A stretch of 64,000 bases of DNA, from assembly GCA_964551175.1 (NCBI GenBank), contig CAZKBZ010000002.1, positions 13,347 to 77,346 on the forward strand, read 5' to 3'. Origin of the DNA: Desulfobulbus_C sp964551175. GTDB lineage: Bacteria > Desulfobacterota > Desulfobulbia > Desulfobulbales > Desulfobulbaceae. This document shows positions 54,027 through 62,517 of the stretch, piece by piece. Positions within the stretch are counted from its first letter, which is position 1, and every line of letters begins with the position of its first letter. The notes beneath the pieces are model-generated. The model saw only the letters and a list, made by a program, of their open reading frames with translations, was not told where the DNA came from and ran no database searches. Position numbers and translations under genes: made by a program.

Positions 54027-54860
54027 TCAAAACTGTTCTCTGAAATGAGAAGAAAATATCTTTTTCATGGACTTGAACTGAATGTCAGACCGATGGAATA
54101 ATTCATGAAATGATGGTTTTTTGTCAATTTCAATGTTTTGCAAATAGGTTTTTAAGAAATAACAAATTTCTTTTGTAGTAGGTACGCCAACATATATAAG
54201 AAATCTGACTAATATATCAGCCAAACTTTTACTTGCCTTTTCCAGGGAATAGCTTTCCGAACAGAGAGGCCCCCTCTCTCTGTCAATTACTACCAAAACT
54301 ATATCATCCCAGGGTCTGTTCTGTTGACTTGTACAAATCATATCTGTTACTCGAGCAACAGAAGACAACAACCCTGCCGAATGCTGCCTGGCAACAAACT
54401 TGCCATAAGCCCTGAGCAGGCTGATTCGCTCCTGAGAGTCACCCCTAATTAAAAGCTCTGTCAATTCTTTTCCAACAACTTCTCGCTGCACTAGGAAGCC
54501 GGATACCGGAATACCAAAAAACCTTTTTTCCCCCCATACTGCAGGATCTACGACAGAAACCCCCTGTTCTTTATACAAACGAAGCAAATCCAATTCATGC
54601 CTAGTAGTCAGTTTACAGAATCTTCTCTGTTTTACTAAGTACTTGAGGTGAGAGAGTAAACTCGGTCTACTCTCTTTTATATAAAACCCTAAAGTTTCAC
54701 CCTGCCTCTCAAGCGTAAAATAGCGTACTGTCTTTTCACGTTCTTTTCTTATAAGGATCCCCAGATCAGGATCATTAAATTTATTAAATTCCGTTAAAGA
54801 TGATTCTTCAAAAAAACAATTATATTTCCTGTTAAACCATATACTTATTTCCATAAACAC
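54027..54860 (-). CDS. Lipopolysaccharide kinase-like (WaaP/InaA family)
   Basis: A 277-residue protein of the LPS kinase superfamily. RHELDLLRLYKEQGVSVVDP, GFLVQREVVGKELTELL, LRAYGKFVARQHSAGLL and VLVVIDRERGPL give the fold; the usual HxDLHxxN catalytic loop is altered (SVARVTDMICTS), so activity is uncertain. The Lys in LGFYIKESRP may be the ATP-binding lysine. Such proteins phosphorylate core heptose or Kdo residues. It lies between the surface-carbohydrate gene and the AT-rich transferase in the presumed operon, with 11 bases to its upstream neighbour. Confidence 0.75.
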   Translation of the reverse strand: MFMEISIWFNRKYNCFFEESSLTEFNKFNDPDLGILIRKEREKTVRYFTLERQGETLGFYIKESRPSLLSHLKYLVKQRRFCKLTTRHELDLLRLYKEQGVSVVDPAVWGEKRFFGIPVSGFLVQREVVGKELTELLIRGDSQERISLLRAYGKFVARQHSAGLLSSVARVTDMICTSQQNRPWDDIVLVVIDRERGPLCSESYSLEKASKSLADILVRFLIYVGVPTTKEICYFLKTYLQNIEIDKKPSFHELFHRSDIQFKSMKKIFSSHFREQF

Positions 54861-54871
54861 CTGAGACAGCC

Positions 54872-56227
54872 TTAACCTTTTTCAACAATGAAACAGGAAT
54901 GCTTGACAGATCGTACTTTGATATCATTAAATTTCTTGGTTACAGCCTGAAACCGCATGATATCTGCCTCGATTTCACCCTTAATTAAACCAGAAAATTT
55001 CTGACGATCATACGTATTTACGCCTCCCCCCAAATTTCGCAGCCTTTTAGCCGACAGCCACAGACTTCGTTCAATCCTGAAAAGTTGTTGAAAAAATGAT
55101 CTTCTTGTATCCGGAATTACTTTTCTATCATGCAAAGCGTGGACAATGCGTTCAGATGCAAGCAGTCCATCAAGGCTACCAATAAACTGATGAGCAATCT
55201 CTGTTCGTGCCTGATCATCATGAAGGAAAAAATCATCAAAGCCGCTGTTGATTGAATCTGTCACCAACTCTATGAGTTCATTCAAATTTTCAGCTTTCAG
55301 GCTGAGAGCATTTGGCAGTTTTTGTTCATACTCGCCAAGGGGTTCAGCTTGATAAGCAATTGCCGGGACACCAAGTAAATATGCCTCAATAGCAGTTGTA
55401 CAGTTGAAATGTATCAGCACATCAGAAGCAGAGATCCATTCAAGAACATTTCCTTTCCCACTCACCAGGCATCTGGGTAAATTTCCAATAATTTTCTTCC
55501 AGGTATCATGATTTTCTGAGGGATGCGGTCGAATAATAATTGTATGGTCCGGGAAAGATTCTCGCAAACGTGGAATCATTGTCTTGAAATGAGGATAAAT
55601 CTTTTCCTGAGCAGCAATCCATCCTTCAAAAAAGCCAGGCCTTTTCATCGCAATCGGATAGACCTGCAACCTTTGTCTCTCAGTCTCTACTCCATGATAA
55701 TGATTACAAAAACCGAAATTCGTGTTAATGAGCAGAATGGCGCCATACTGTTTTTTCAGCTTTGTTACCGCAGGTTCGTAAAACTCTCGTATTTCCGGAC
55801 GGAGCATATCAAACCTTGGGTTACCGACTACTATTATTTTTTTCTTTTCCCTGGGAATTTTTGATATAATTGCCTGGCGTTGGGCCTCTCCCCAGGCAAA
55901 AAAAAGAGACGTTTGTTTCAGTATATCTTCTGAGACACGAAGATCATGATAAACAGTATCATCAAAGTAAACCAGGCCTTCCTCATCCCAGGCGGCAACG
56001 TTGAGTCCAAGTCTTTTACACCAACTCATCCATTTTTTCTTCGTTGGGGCAATGCTTTTATCTATATACACTCCACGTTTATATAAGTGTACAGTATTTC
56101 TTATATTTCTCTGGCCACCGAGCAATATCTGAAATCCTTGCTCTGCCGCTACCAAACTGAACAGTAATTTTCCATGATACTCTCGGACTTTTGTTTCTAT
56201 AGGCAGAAACAGCAATGGTTTACTCAC
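54872..56227 (-). CDS. Surface carbohydrate biosynthesis protein (GT-B-like)
   Basis: A 451-residue protein matching the surface-carbohydrate biosynthesis family found in LPS and capsule loci. Recognisable segments are LLFLPIETKVREYHGKLLFS, VVGNPRFDMLRPE, INTNFGFCNHYHG, IIIRPHPSENHDTWK and LIHFNCTTAIEAYLLGVPAIAY; the HPSEN and CTTAIEA parts resemble nucleotide-sugar 2-epimerases and glycerophosphotransferase-like GT-B proteins. Its precise reaction is not known. It overlaps the upstream methyltransferase gene by eight bases (56220-56227). Confidence 0.85.
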   Translation of the reverse strand: MSKPLLFLPIETKVREYHGKLLFSLVAAEQGFQILLGGQRNIRNTVHLYKRGVYIDKSIAPTKKKWMSWCKRLGLNVAAWDEEGLVYFDDTVYHDLRVSEDILKQTSLFFAWGEAQRQAIISKIPREKKKIIVVGNPRFDMLRPEIREFYEPAVTKLKKQYGAILLINTNFGFCNHYHGVETERQRLQVYPIAMKRPGFFEGWIAAQEKIYPHFKTMIPRLRESFPDHTIIIRPHPSENHDTWKKIIGNLPRCLVSGKGNVLEWISASDVLIHFNCTTAIEAYLLGVPAIAYQAEPLGEYEQKLPNALSLKAENLNELIELVTDSINSGFDDFFLHDDQARTEIAHQFIGSLDGLLASERIVHALHDRKVIPDTRRSFFQQLFRIERSLWLSAKRLRNLGGGVNTYDRQKFSGLIKGEIEADIMRFQAVTKKFNDIKVRSVKHSCFIVEKG

Positions 56228-56975
56228 GACCTTTAAGCTTTTCTCGTAGTTGTACGTTGTTAAACGTCAATTTATTGTATTTTAACTTCCCACCCAGTTC
56301 TTTAAAAAAACGTCGCATTTCCGGTGGAAAGCTGTCTCCTTTACCTTTTTCCTGCAACCTGTTCAATATAAAATAGATTTTACCTTCTTCCTTCAGATAG
56401 TTTCGGGACAAATCTTTGAGGAAAAAGGACCATTCCTCCTGAGTCCAGTGTTCTTCCTCCACCAGACCTGTTTCAAAAGGGTATCTGGAATGGAATCTAG
56501 TCCTGAACCCCGTAATGAGATCAAATGGTTCATTTACAGCAGGCAGTTTCTCAAAAGGGACTATCTTCAAAGGAATTACTTTGACATTGAAAAGATCAAT
56601 AATTTCCTTTGTTGGAGTCATGGAAACTATTTTCTTCATATCACTGGCTATGGCCTGATGTCCAAAGTAGTTGCAATAAAATGGAAATAACCCCGCTCTG
56701 GATCCTATGTCCAGAATTTTCTTTTTTTTCTGCTTGTTGAGACCAATGCGAAAAATCATCTCTGTAAAAAGACCTTCATTCTGCTGGGCTTTTTTACAAT
56801 CACCTTCTCTGGGATACCGGCTGATTAATTCTCTGTACTGATCAAGTTTTCTCTGTTCCTGCAATATCCGTTTACCTAACTTGAAAAAATAATCTGTAGT
56901 GTAAACATGTCCATTTATTAATCGAAAATTTAACTTATTCTCAAAGAAAAGGATCGTTTTGTATATTAAATGCAT
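56220..56975 (-). CDS. Class I SAM-dependent methyltransferase-like protein
   Basis: A 251-residue protein. KKILDIGSRAGLFPFY is motif I, the acidic end of strand 2 is in IASDMKKIV and the EPFDLITGFRTRFHSRYPF region replaces the usual core motif IV. It lies 18 bases after the CMP-sugar synthetase gene. Methylation of a nonulosonate or another sugar of the repeat unit is a reasonable guess. The start is the ATG at 56975, without a strong Shine-Dalgarno. Confidence 0.78.
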   Translation of the reverse strand: MHLIYKTILFFENKLNFRLINGHVYTTDYFFKLGKRILQEQRKLDQYRELISRYPREGDCKKAQQNEGLFTEMIFRIGLNKQKKKKILDIGSRAGLFPFYCNYFGHQAIASDMKKIVSMTPTKEIIDLFNVKVIPLKIVPFEKLPAVNEPFDLITGFRTRFHSRYPFETGLVEEEHWTQEEWSFFLKDLSRNYLKEEGKIYFILNRLQEKGKGDSFPPEMRRFFKELGGKLKYNKLTFNNVQLREKLKGRE

Positions 56976-56993
56976 TATACATTTTCCAGACGA

Positions 56994-57683
56994 TTAAGAT
57001 TCAGGGGTAGAAAAACGCAACATTGCTTCGGCGATGGGCCAATCCGCAGGGTCATCAATTTCCCAACAACGTTCTCCCGGCATAATGGACATGACAGTTT
57101 TTCCAAAAAAGCGATGTTTCTCCTGCAAAAAACCTTGAACGCGCATTACATAAACAGCACCTGTTTCGATGAATTGATTCTCTCGCTGTTGGCGTAACGG
57201 ACGAGAAATTTTGTTATGATTAATTCCTGAGGCCTCTCCGGATTCATCCTCAAACCAGAGGTAATAATGAAATGGTGCAACCGTGAGACATGTATCTGCC
57301 TTGACCTGTAAAAGCTTTTCCACTGCACAATCAATATCCTTAGCTTTTGTCAAAGGTGAGGTACACTGTAAAAAAACCAACAAATCCGGATAATACTCTT
57401 CATCATTGCCTAGAACTTCGAGAGCATGAAGCAATGCTGCCTCAGATGAAGCAGAGTCACCGCTTATCTCTGCCGGTCTCTTAATTACATCTGCTCCTGC
57501 AGACCTGGCGACCTCGGCAATCCGTTCGTCATCTGTTGAAACAATGACCCGGTCAACTGTTGCAGCCTGCTGCGCCGCTTGAATGCTATACACAAGCAAA
57601 GGTTTACCATGCAGGTCACGAATATTCTTTCCAGGAATTCCTTTAGAACCACCCCGTGCAGGAATAAGTGCTAATGTTTCCAT
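56994..57683 (-). CDS. neuA: CMP-nonulosonate (acylneuraminate) cytidylyltransferase
   Basis: A 229-residue CMP-sugar synthetase. ALIPARGGSKGIPGKNI is the CTP-binding loop, RVIVSTDDERIAEVA and LQCTSPLTKAKDID are classic, and ETGAVYVMR and WEIDDPADW complete the family pattern. It activates sialic-type or related 9-carbon acids with CTP. Its partner synthase is the NeuB fusion 4 kb downstream on the same strand. Whether the product is a sialic, legionaminic or pseudaminic acid is not visible. AAGG lies a few bases before the ATG. Confidence 0.92.
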   Translation of the reverse strand: METLALIPARGGSKGIPGKNIRDLHGKPLLVYSIQAAQQAATVDRVIVSTDDERIAEVARSAGADVIKRPAEISGDSASSEAALLHALEVLGNDEEYYPDLLVFLQCTSPLTKAKDIDCAVEKLLQVKADTCLTVAPFHYYLWFEDESGEASGINHNKISRPLRQQRENQFIETGAVYVMRVQGFLQEKHRFFGKTVMSIMPGERCWEIDDPADWPIAEAMLRFSTPES

Positions 57684-57848
57684 ATTACCTTAGGATTACA
57701 GGAAAAATTAGAAAAACACTGCTGTAATTATTTAACCTTTTAGAAATCATATTTTTGATATACTGAAATTTTGTGAAAATCATTCCGATTCTTTTCAAGA
57801 CAACATACACAACAAGCTCTTGATAACTAGATAAAACAAATTGACAAA

Positions 57849-58775
57849 TTAAGGGTTAACTAACATCCGCAATTCCCGCACGCCTCTCCTGAGCAGACGA
57901 AAATAAAAAGGTCGTCTTCTCCTCTTCAAAGCATTGTTAATTTCTACAATCAATTTTTCAGGTTGATCTAAGGGTAACTGGAGGTCTTCAACAGTCTTAA
58001 CAGAACTGATGGCACAAACCATTCTTAAATGCGATCCTCCTTTTCCATATGAAATAGAAATAATTTTGAATCCACTAAGTTCGAGAAGAGCTTGAAGTGT
58101 ATTTCTGGAAAAATAGTAAATATGTGCAGTGTGTGCTGAAATAGGATATGTACCATAATAAGTCTGCCAACCTACATCTGGAACAGCTACACATAGCAAA
58201 CCTTCAGGCTCCAAACAACTGCGAACATCAAGTAGAAACTCCTGCAACGTATTAACATGCTCCAAAATATGTGATAATGTTATCACATCAAATCGGTTGT
58301 GATTGCTTTTTACATATTCCTGAAAACTGCCTTCAAAAACATCAAACCCAATTTTATTTAATTCTTGAGCATTCTTCAAAGATGCTTCTACCCCAAAAAC
58401 ATGGCACGAACGAGATCGTGCTAATTCCAACAAGAAACCATGTCCACATCCAATATCTAACAAGCGAAGACCATTTAAGGAACGTTTTGAATCAAGAGCA
58501 TCTAGTATACCTTTAGCAACCTTTTTTTTACCCCTAACCCATCTTCTATTATATAACTTCTTCTTATCCATTGAATATATATCATAGTATTTCGATGCGT
58601 AGAATTCTTCTAACTGCTTGTTAGTCATTCGTGGATTTAGCTGTTGTAAACCACATTTATTACAAACTACTAATGATATTGGACTATCAAATCTATCTTT
58701 TCCTGAAAAAATAAAAGAAAATTCTTTATTCATACAAATAGCACAAGGTACACTATAGATTAACTCATTATTCAT
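57849..58775 (-). CDS. Class I SAM methyltransferase with N-terminal zinc-binding motif
   Basis: A 308-residue protein. The N-terminus has paired cysteines (CAIC at 12-15 and CNKCG after about 25 residues), a zinc-ribbon-like arrangement common in sugar C-methyltransferase-type proteins; LRLLDIGCGHGFLLELA is the SAM motif, and VITLSHILEHV the core strand. It lies just after the ABC transporter gene on the same strand. Methylation of a sugar or nucleotide sugar is likely. The 165-base gap downstream, before neuA, holds no visible terminator. Confidence 0.85.
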   Translation of the reverse strand: MNNELIYSVPCAICMNKEFSFIFSGKDRFDSPISLVVCNKCGLQQLNPRMTNKQLEEFYASKYYDIYSMDKKKLYNRRWVRGKKKVAKGILDALDSKRSLNGLRLLDIGCGHGFLLELARSRSCHVFGVEASLKNAQELNKIGFDVFEGSFQEYVKSNHNRFDVITLSHILEHVNTLQEFLLDVRSCLEPEGLLCVAVPDVGWQTYYGTYPISAHTAHIYYFSRNTLQALLELSGFKIISISYGKGGSHLRMVCAISSVKTVEDLQLPLDQPEKLIVEINNALKRRRRPFYFRLLRRGVRELRMLVNP

Positions 58776-58854
58776 AATATTTTTTTATTATATTAATTTT
58801 TAAAGAAACAATAGCAATATAAATAAAACTAACTTCTTAATCTAACCATTAACT

Positions 58855-60660
58855 TCATGCTCCAATATTGTTAATATCCAGGAAATATTTACATGTTTCT
58901 TTCAGTTTTTGATATTTTCCCTGAGCAAGAATTTTCCCATGCTCCAGCACAAAAATCTCATCACATTCCTGTAACGTTGTCAGCCGATGTGCTATCATTA
59001 CAATTGTTTTTTTGTGTGAAATATTGTGAATAGCCTGCATGATGGCATCTTCAGTAACACCATCAAGTGCACTTGTCGCCTCATCAAGAATCAACACCTC
59101 GGGATCATGATATAGTGCACGTGCGATTCCTATTCGCTGCTTCTGCCCACCGCTCAATCGTACTCCTCGTTCCCCGACTATGGTGTCATACGAATCCGGT
59201 AACTCTCCAGTGATGAAATCATGTACATTAGCAATTTTTGCCGCATGAACAGCTGCTTCCTTGTTAATTTCCGAATCAACAATCCCAAAAGCTATGTTAT
59301 TCAGCACGCTTTCGTCACTCAAAAAAATATCCTGTGGCACGTAGCCAATTTTTTTCTGCCATCCGGTGAGATTTTTTGCATTAATTTGCACATCGTCAAC
59401 CAGAAGCTCGCCTTCAGACGGGACAAGAAGACCAAGCAGGATATCGATTATCGTTGTCTTCCCTGAGCCGGTTGACCCGGCAAGTCCCACAGTTGTTTTA
59501 ATTGGAATGAACAAATCCAACTGATCCAAAACAGGTATTTCCTGTCCAGGGTATGCAAATGTGACACCTCGCAAACAAATCCCTTTTTTTTGTAACTGCG
59601 GATTGGTAAGCTGATAGTCAGTAGAGTCTGGTTTGCCTGCTCCATCATTACCACATATGTCATTATAAAGAATATCCAGCGAAGGTAATGCATAGCGGAT
59701 ATTCGCTGATTTTGTAAAAACAGTCTGCATGGCCGGCATCAGACGGTATCCGGCAAAAGCGTATAGAGACAACAGGGGGATAATCTGTTCCATGTCTTTA
59801 TTCGTGGCCAGGAAATAAAGAATTATCAGCAGTACACCACCAAACGCTATAATCTCAAAAGCATATTTAGGGAGCTGGGCAATCACTGCCTTTTTAGCAA
59901 AATTGTTAGATACCCGAAAAGAGTGGATGGAGAATTGATCCAGAAAAAAATCTTCCCGCCCTAAAACCCGCAGCACTTTAATCCCGCTTAAAGCTTCACT
60001 GACAACACGGAAACGTTTTTTATTCGCCTCTGCCCTTTCCCAACCGATCCTGCTCAATACCTTACTGGTCATAAAAAATAAAATGCAATACGCCGTTCCC
60101 AGTGTCAACGAAACAATAATTGCCAACAACGGATCCATGAGAATTAAAAATGCACTGACGAAAAGAATGACAACGCTGCTTTTCACGACCATCAAGACTG
60201 GATTGATTATCCCAGTGACTACCAGCTGAACTTCATCTAGGATATTTTTTTCCAACTCTGCTGTATTATGATTCAGAAAAAAGACGTACGGCTCATGCAG
60301 ATATTGAGAAAACAGCCGTTTTGACAAACTATGATTGCGCATCCATGTATATCGAAAAATCAACCACGTTATAATTGCACTGGCTGTATTACTGGCAATC
60401 AAGATGAAAAGAACTATTCCCCCCAAAGTGAGTAAAAAAATATTTGAAGAATCAAAATCAAAGAAAGTATAAATAAAGCTGAGCCACCGGTTTTCCGAAA
60501 TTACATCGGGATTGGCAACTACAGCCATAAAAGGCATTATGGAGCCAACACTTGCCACCTCGATTATGGCCATCACAACCATGGCAACAAAGAGCCAATA
60601 CAGCTGCTTTTGTTCTCTCCTGGACAGAAGAGAAATCATTTTCTTAACAAAAGAAAACAT
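58855..60660 (-). CDS. ABC transporter permease/ATPase (lipid-linked glycan flippase type)
   Basis: A 601-residue half-transporter. Six N-terminal membrane segments (ABC_membrane) are followed by an ATPase domain: GSTGSGKTT (Walker A), YVPQDIFLSD (Q-loop), LSGGQKQRIGIARALY (signature), VLILDEATSALD (Walker B) and IAHRLTT (H-loop). This is the MsbA/PglK-like arrangement used to flip lipid-linked oligosaccharides, acting as a homodimer in the inner membrane. It is second in the presumed operon after the GbsR-like regulator, 63 bases downstream of it. Confidence 0.93.
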   Translation of the reverse strand: MFSFVKKMISLLSRREQKQLYWLFVAMVVMAIIEVASVGSIMPFMAVVANPDVISENRWLSFIYTFFDFDSSNIFLLTLGGIVLFILIASNTASAIITWLIFRYTWMRNHSLSKRLFSQYLHEPYVFFLNHNTAELEKNILDEVQLVVTGIINPVLMVVKSSVVILFVSAFLILMDPLLAIIVSLTLGTAYCILFFMTSKVLSRIGWERAEANKKRFRVVSEALSGIKVLRVLGREDFFLDQFSIHSFRVSNNFAKKAVIAQLPKYAFEIIAFGGVLLIILYFLATNKDMEQIIPLLSLYAFAGYRLMPAMQTVFTKSANIRYALPSLDILYNDICGNDGAGKPDSTDYQLTNPQLQKKGICLRGVTFAYPGQEIPVLDQLDLFIPIKTTVGLAGSTGSGKTTIIDILLGLLVPSEGELLVDDVQINAKNLTGWQKKIGYVPQDIFLSDESVLNNIAFGIVDSEINKEAAVHAAKIANVHDFITGELPDSYDTIVGERGVRLSGGQKQRIGIARALYHDPEVLILDEATSALDGVTEDAIMQAIHNISHKKTIVMIAHRLTTLQECDEIFVLEHGKILAQGKYQKLKETCKYFLDINNIGA

Positions 60661-60723
60661 ATCTTAGGGCATTGATATCAATTCTCATAGCTGAGCATAT
60701 GTGTTCTTCATCTATTCAGCCTT

Positions 60724-61227
60724 TCAGTTTTTACCAACCAGCAAAGTGACAAGCGGATTCTCAACAACCTTTTCAACTCTCTGCTTCAGTTTCAATGCTC
60801 TTTCTACTCTCTTACTCAAAAAAAGCATATCCGGATCACTGGTTATTCCTGACTCCCCCTGTAACAAGTTATGGGCGTAATCAATTTCAGCCCCTGCAGT
60901 CTTCATCTTCTGTCGAATAAACTCCATAAAGCCCTGTTGTAATGCCTGCATAAAATTATCAGCTGTCCGATAATAACTCTTACGATCCCCTTTTTTCCAG
61001 ACTCGAACAATCATCCCTAACCGTTCAAGCTGGCGGGCAGCTATGGAAATCGAGGCCTTGCTCAGCTCTAAATCCTCTCCAATCCTGTCAAGGGACCGTT
61101 CCTCCCGGCTAAGATAAAGATATACCAAAGCCTGGCCAACAATACGCCCAAGGCCTAAATCCTGCGACATTCTGCCACCAGCCTCAATGAGCCGTTGCCG
61201 TATTTCACCTGCTTTATCGTACGCCAT
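60724..61227 (-). CDS. GbsR/MarR-family transcriptional regulator
   Basis: A 167-residue winged-helix protein of the GbsR-like MarR branch. GQALVYLYLSREERSLDRIGEDLELSKASISIAARQLERLGMIVRV contains the helix-turn-helix and recognition helix; RVWKKGDRKSYYRT is the wing. The C-terminal helices probably dimerise. Its ATG abuts a perfect 14-base inverted repeat that covers its own promoter, so self-repression is expected. Being first of a same-strand run through ABC transporter, neuA and the NeuB fusion, it may control that whole set. No Shine-Dalgarno is visible. Confidence 0.85.
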   Translation of the reverse strand: MAYDKAGEIRQRLIEAGGRMSQDLGLGRIVGQALVYLYLSREERSLDRIGEDLELSKASISIAARQLERLGMIVRVWKKGDRKSYYRTADNFMQALQQGFMEFIRQKMKTAGAEIDYAHNLLQGESGITSDPDMLFLSKRVERALKLKQRVEKVVENPLVTLLVGKN

Positions 61228-61263
61228 GTTTTAAACTTTTAAAATTTTATAAAAGTTTAAAAC
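61228..61263. promoter_or_regulatory. Putative GbsR operator, 14-bp perfect inverted repeat
   Basis: GTTTTAAACTTTTA (61228-61241) and TAAAAGTTTAAAAC (61250-61263) are exact inverted copies with an 8-base AT spacer. The repeat touches the start codon of the regulator (61225-61227) on one side and covers the -10 hexamer on the other. Confidence 0.75.
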
Positions 61264-61284
61264 AAAACGTTTGCTTTCTGTCAA
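61256..61284 (-). promoter_or_regulatory. Promoter of the regulator gene
   Basis: On the minus strand TTGACA (61284-61279, perfect -35) is followed after 17 bases by TTTAAA (61261-61256, four of six). The -10 lies in one arm of the inverted repeat and the transcript would start within it, about 20-25 bases before the ATG. Bound regulator would block polymerase. Confidence 0.7.
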
Positions 61285-61365
61285 GATTATTGTGCCATGC
61301 AACAGTTGAATAAATTACTTCAAGGTAAGGTGAATCACTCAAAGGAAAAAATAAACTATCCGTTT

Positions 61366-62517
61366 TCAACGTTCCCCGAGTAATTCATCATAAAGGGTCA
61401 TATATTGAGATGCTATTGATGGAAAAGAATACTTTGCCAAAACATCAAGCCTGGCCTGCTGACCAATTTTACTGAGCAAATCAGGCTGTCCCAGGTATTC
61501 TATCATTTGTCGGGACAAGTCAACACTATTACCTGATTCAAACAAAATGCCGTTTACCTCGGCCTGGACGAGATCAGTCACACCACCTATCCTTGAGGCA
61601 ATAACCGGTAAGCCCGCAGCCATTGCTTCCATAAGTGCATTAGGGAATCCTTCGTGTCTTGAAGGGAAGACAAAAAGATCCGCCACGCCCAGGTAATTCT
61701 CTGGTGCATCCGTCTCTCCGACAAATCTAACCTGCTGAAGTTTTTTCTTTTTTACCAGGACTTGCATCTGTGATTCAATTGAATTTGGCTGATCCTTACC
61801 GCTTCCGACAATAAAAAGCCAACATTCGGGATATTGCTCATAAACATCTTCCCATGCAGCAACCAGAACATCCAGTCCCTTGCCGGTTACTATTCGACTC
61901 GAAAACAGTACCACTCTGCTTGTTGCCTTCAACCCTTGCTCTACTTTCCATTTCAAACGTTGATTTTCTGAATATCGACTAAAACGAATACCATCCACCC
62001 CATTTGTAATACGAAAAATAGATTCTTCAGGGGTCCTTATTTCTTGAAGTTCACTTCTGATTTCATCTGTCATGCAGATAATTGCGTGCGATCTTTTAAA
62101 CATCGCCAGAAACAATCTACCTGAAAAAGTATGATTGAGAGCTGGTATTTTCCCGGCACTGGCAATTTTAGCAACATTTTTTTTACGTTGTAAAAAAGCT
62201 ATCAAATGACAGAGCGCCCCCATGTTGACCGCACCATGAGAATGGTAGACTGCAACATTATTCTTATCTCGAAGAAAAAAAAATACAAGCGACAGAACAA
62301 AGGCTGTGGTTGCCAACCATGAATTTCCAGGGATGCCCAGACGATGGACACTGATTCCATCAATTGTTTCCTGCCTGGTCATTTCCGAATGCCAGCGTCT
62401 GGTAACAATTTCAACTCTGCACCCTTTGTCTTCCAGGTGGGGAGCAAGCTGCCGTAACTGATTTTCCGCTCCGCCCCATATTGGAATATATCGTTCCGTA
62501 ACCATCAGGATGTTCAT
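61366..62517 (-). CDS. GT4 family glycosyltransferase
   Basis: A 383-residue GT-B enzyme: VTERYIPIWGGAENQLRQLAPHLEDKG (glycine-rich acceptor loop), VYHSHGAVNMG, ITNGVDGIRFSR, VLFSSRIVTGKGLDVLV, FVGETDAPENYL and EGFPNALMEAMAAGLPVIAS (donor-binding Glu pair). Overlaps its upstream neighbour by ATGA and is the last gene before the regulator's promoter region; 138 bases separate them. Retaining nucleotide-sugar transferase; sugar unknown. Confidence 0.92.
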   Translation of the reverse strand: MNILMVTERYIPIWGGAENQLRQLAPHLEDKGCRVEIVTRRWHSEMTRQETIDGISVHRLGIPGNSWLATTAFVLSLVFFFLRDKNNVAVYHSHGAVNMGALCHLIAFLQRKKNVAKIASAGKIPALNHTFSGRLFLAMFKRSHAIICMTDEIRSELQEIRTPEESIFRITNGVDGIRFSRYSENQRLKWKVEQGLKATSRVVLFSSRIVTGKGLDVLVAAWEDVYEQYPECWLFIVGSGKDQPNSIESQMQVLVKKKKLQQVRFVGETDAPENYLGVADLFVFPSRHEGFPNALMEAMAAGLPVIASRIGGVTDLVQAEVNGILFESGNSVDLSRQMIEYLGQPDLLSKIGQQARLDVLAKYSFPSIASQYMTLYDELLGER

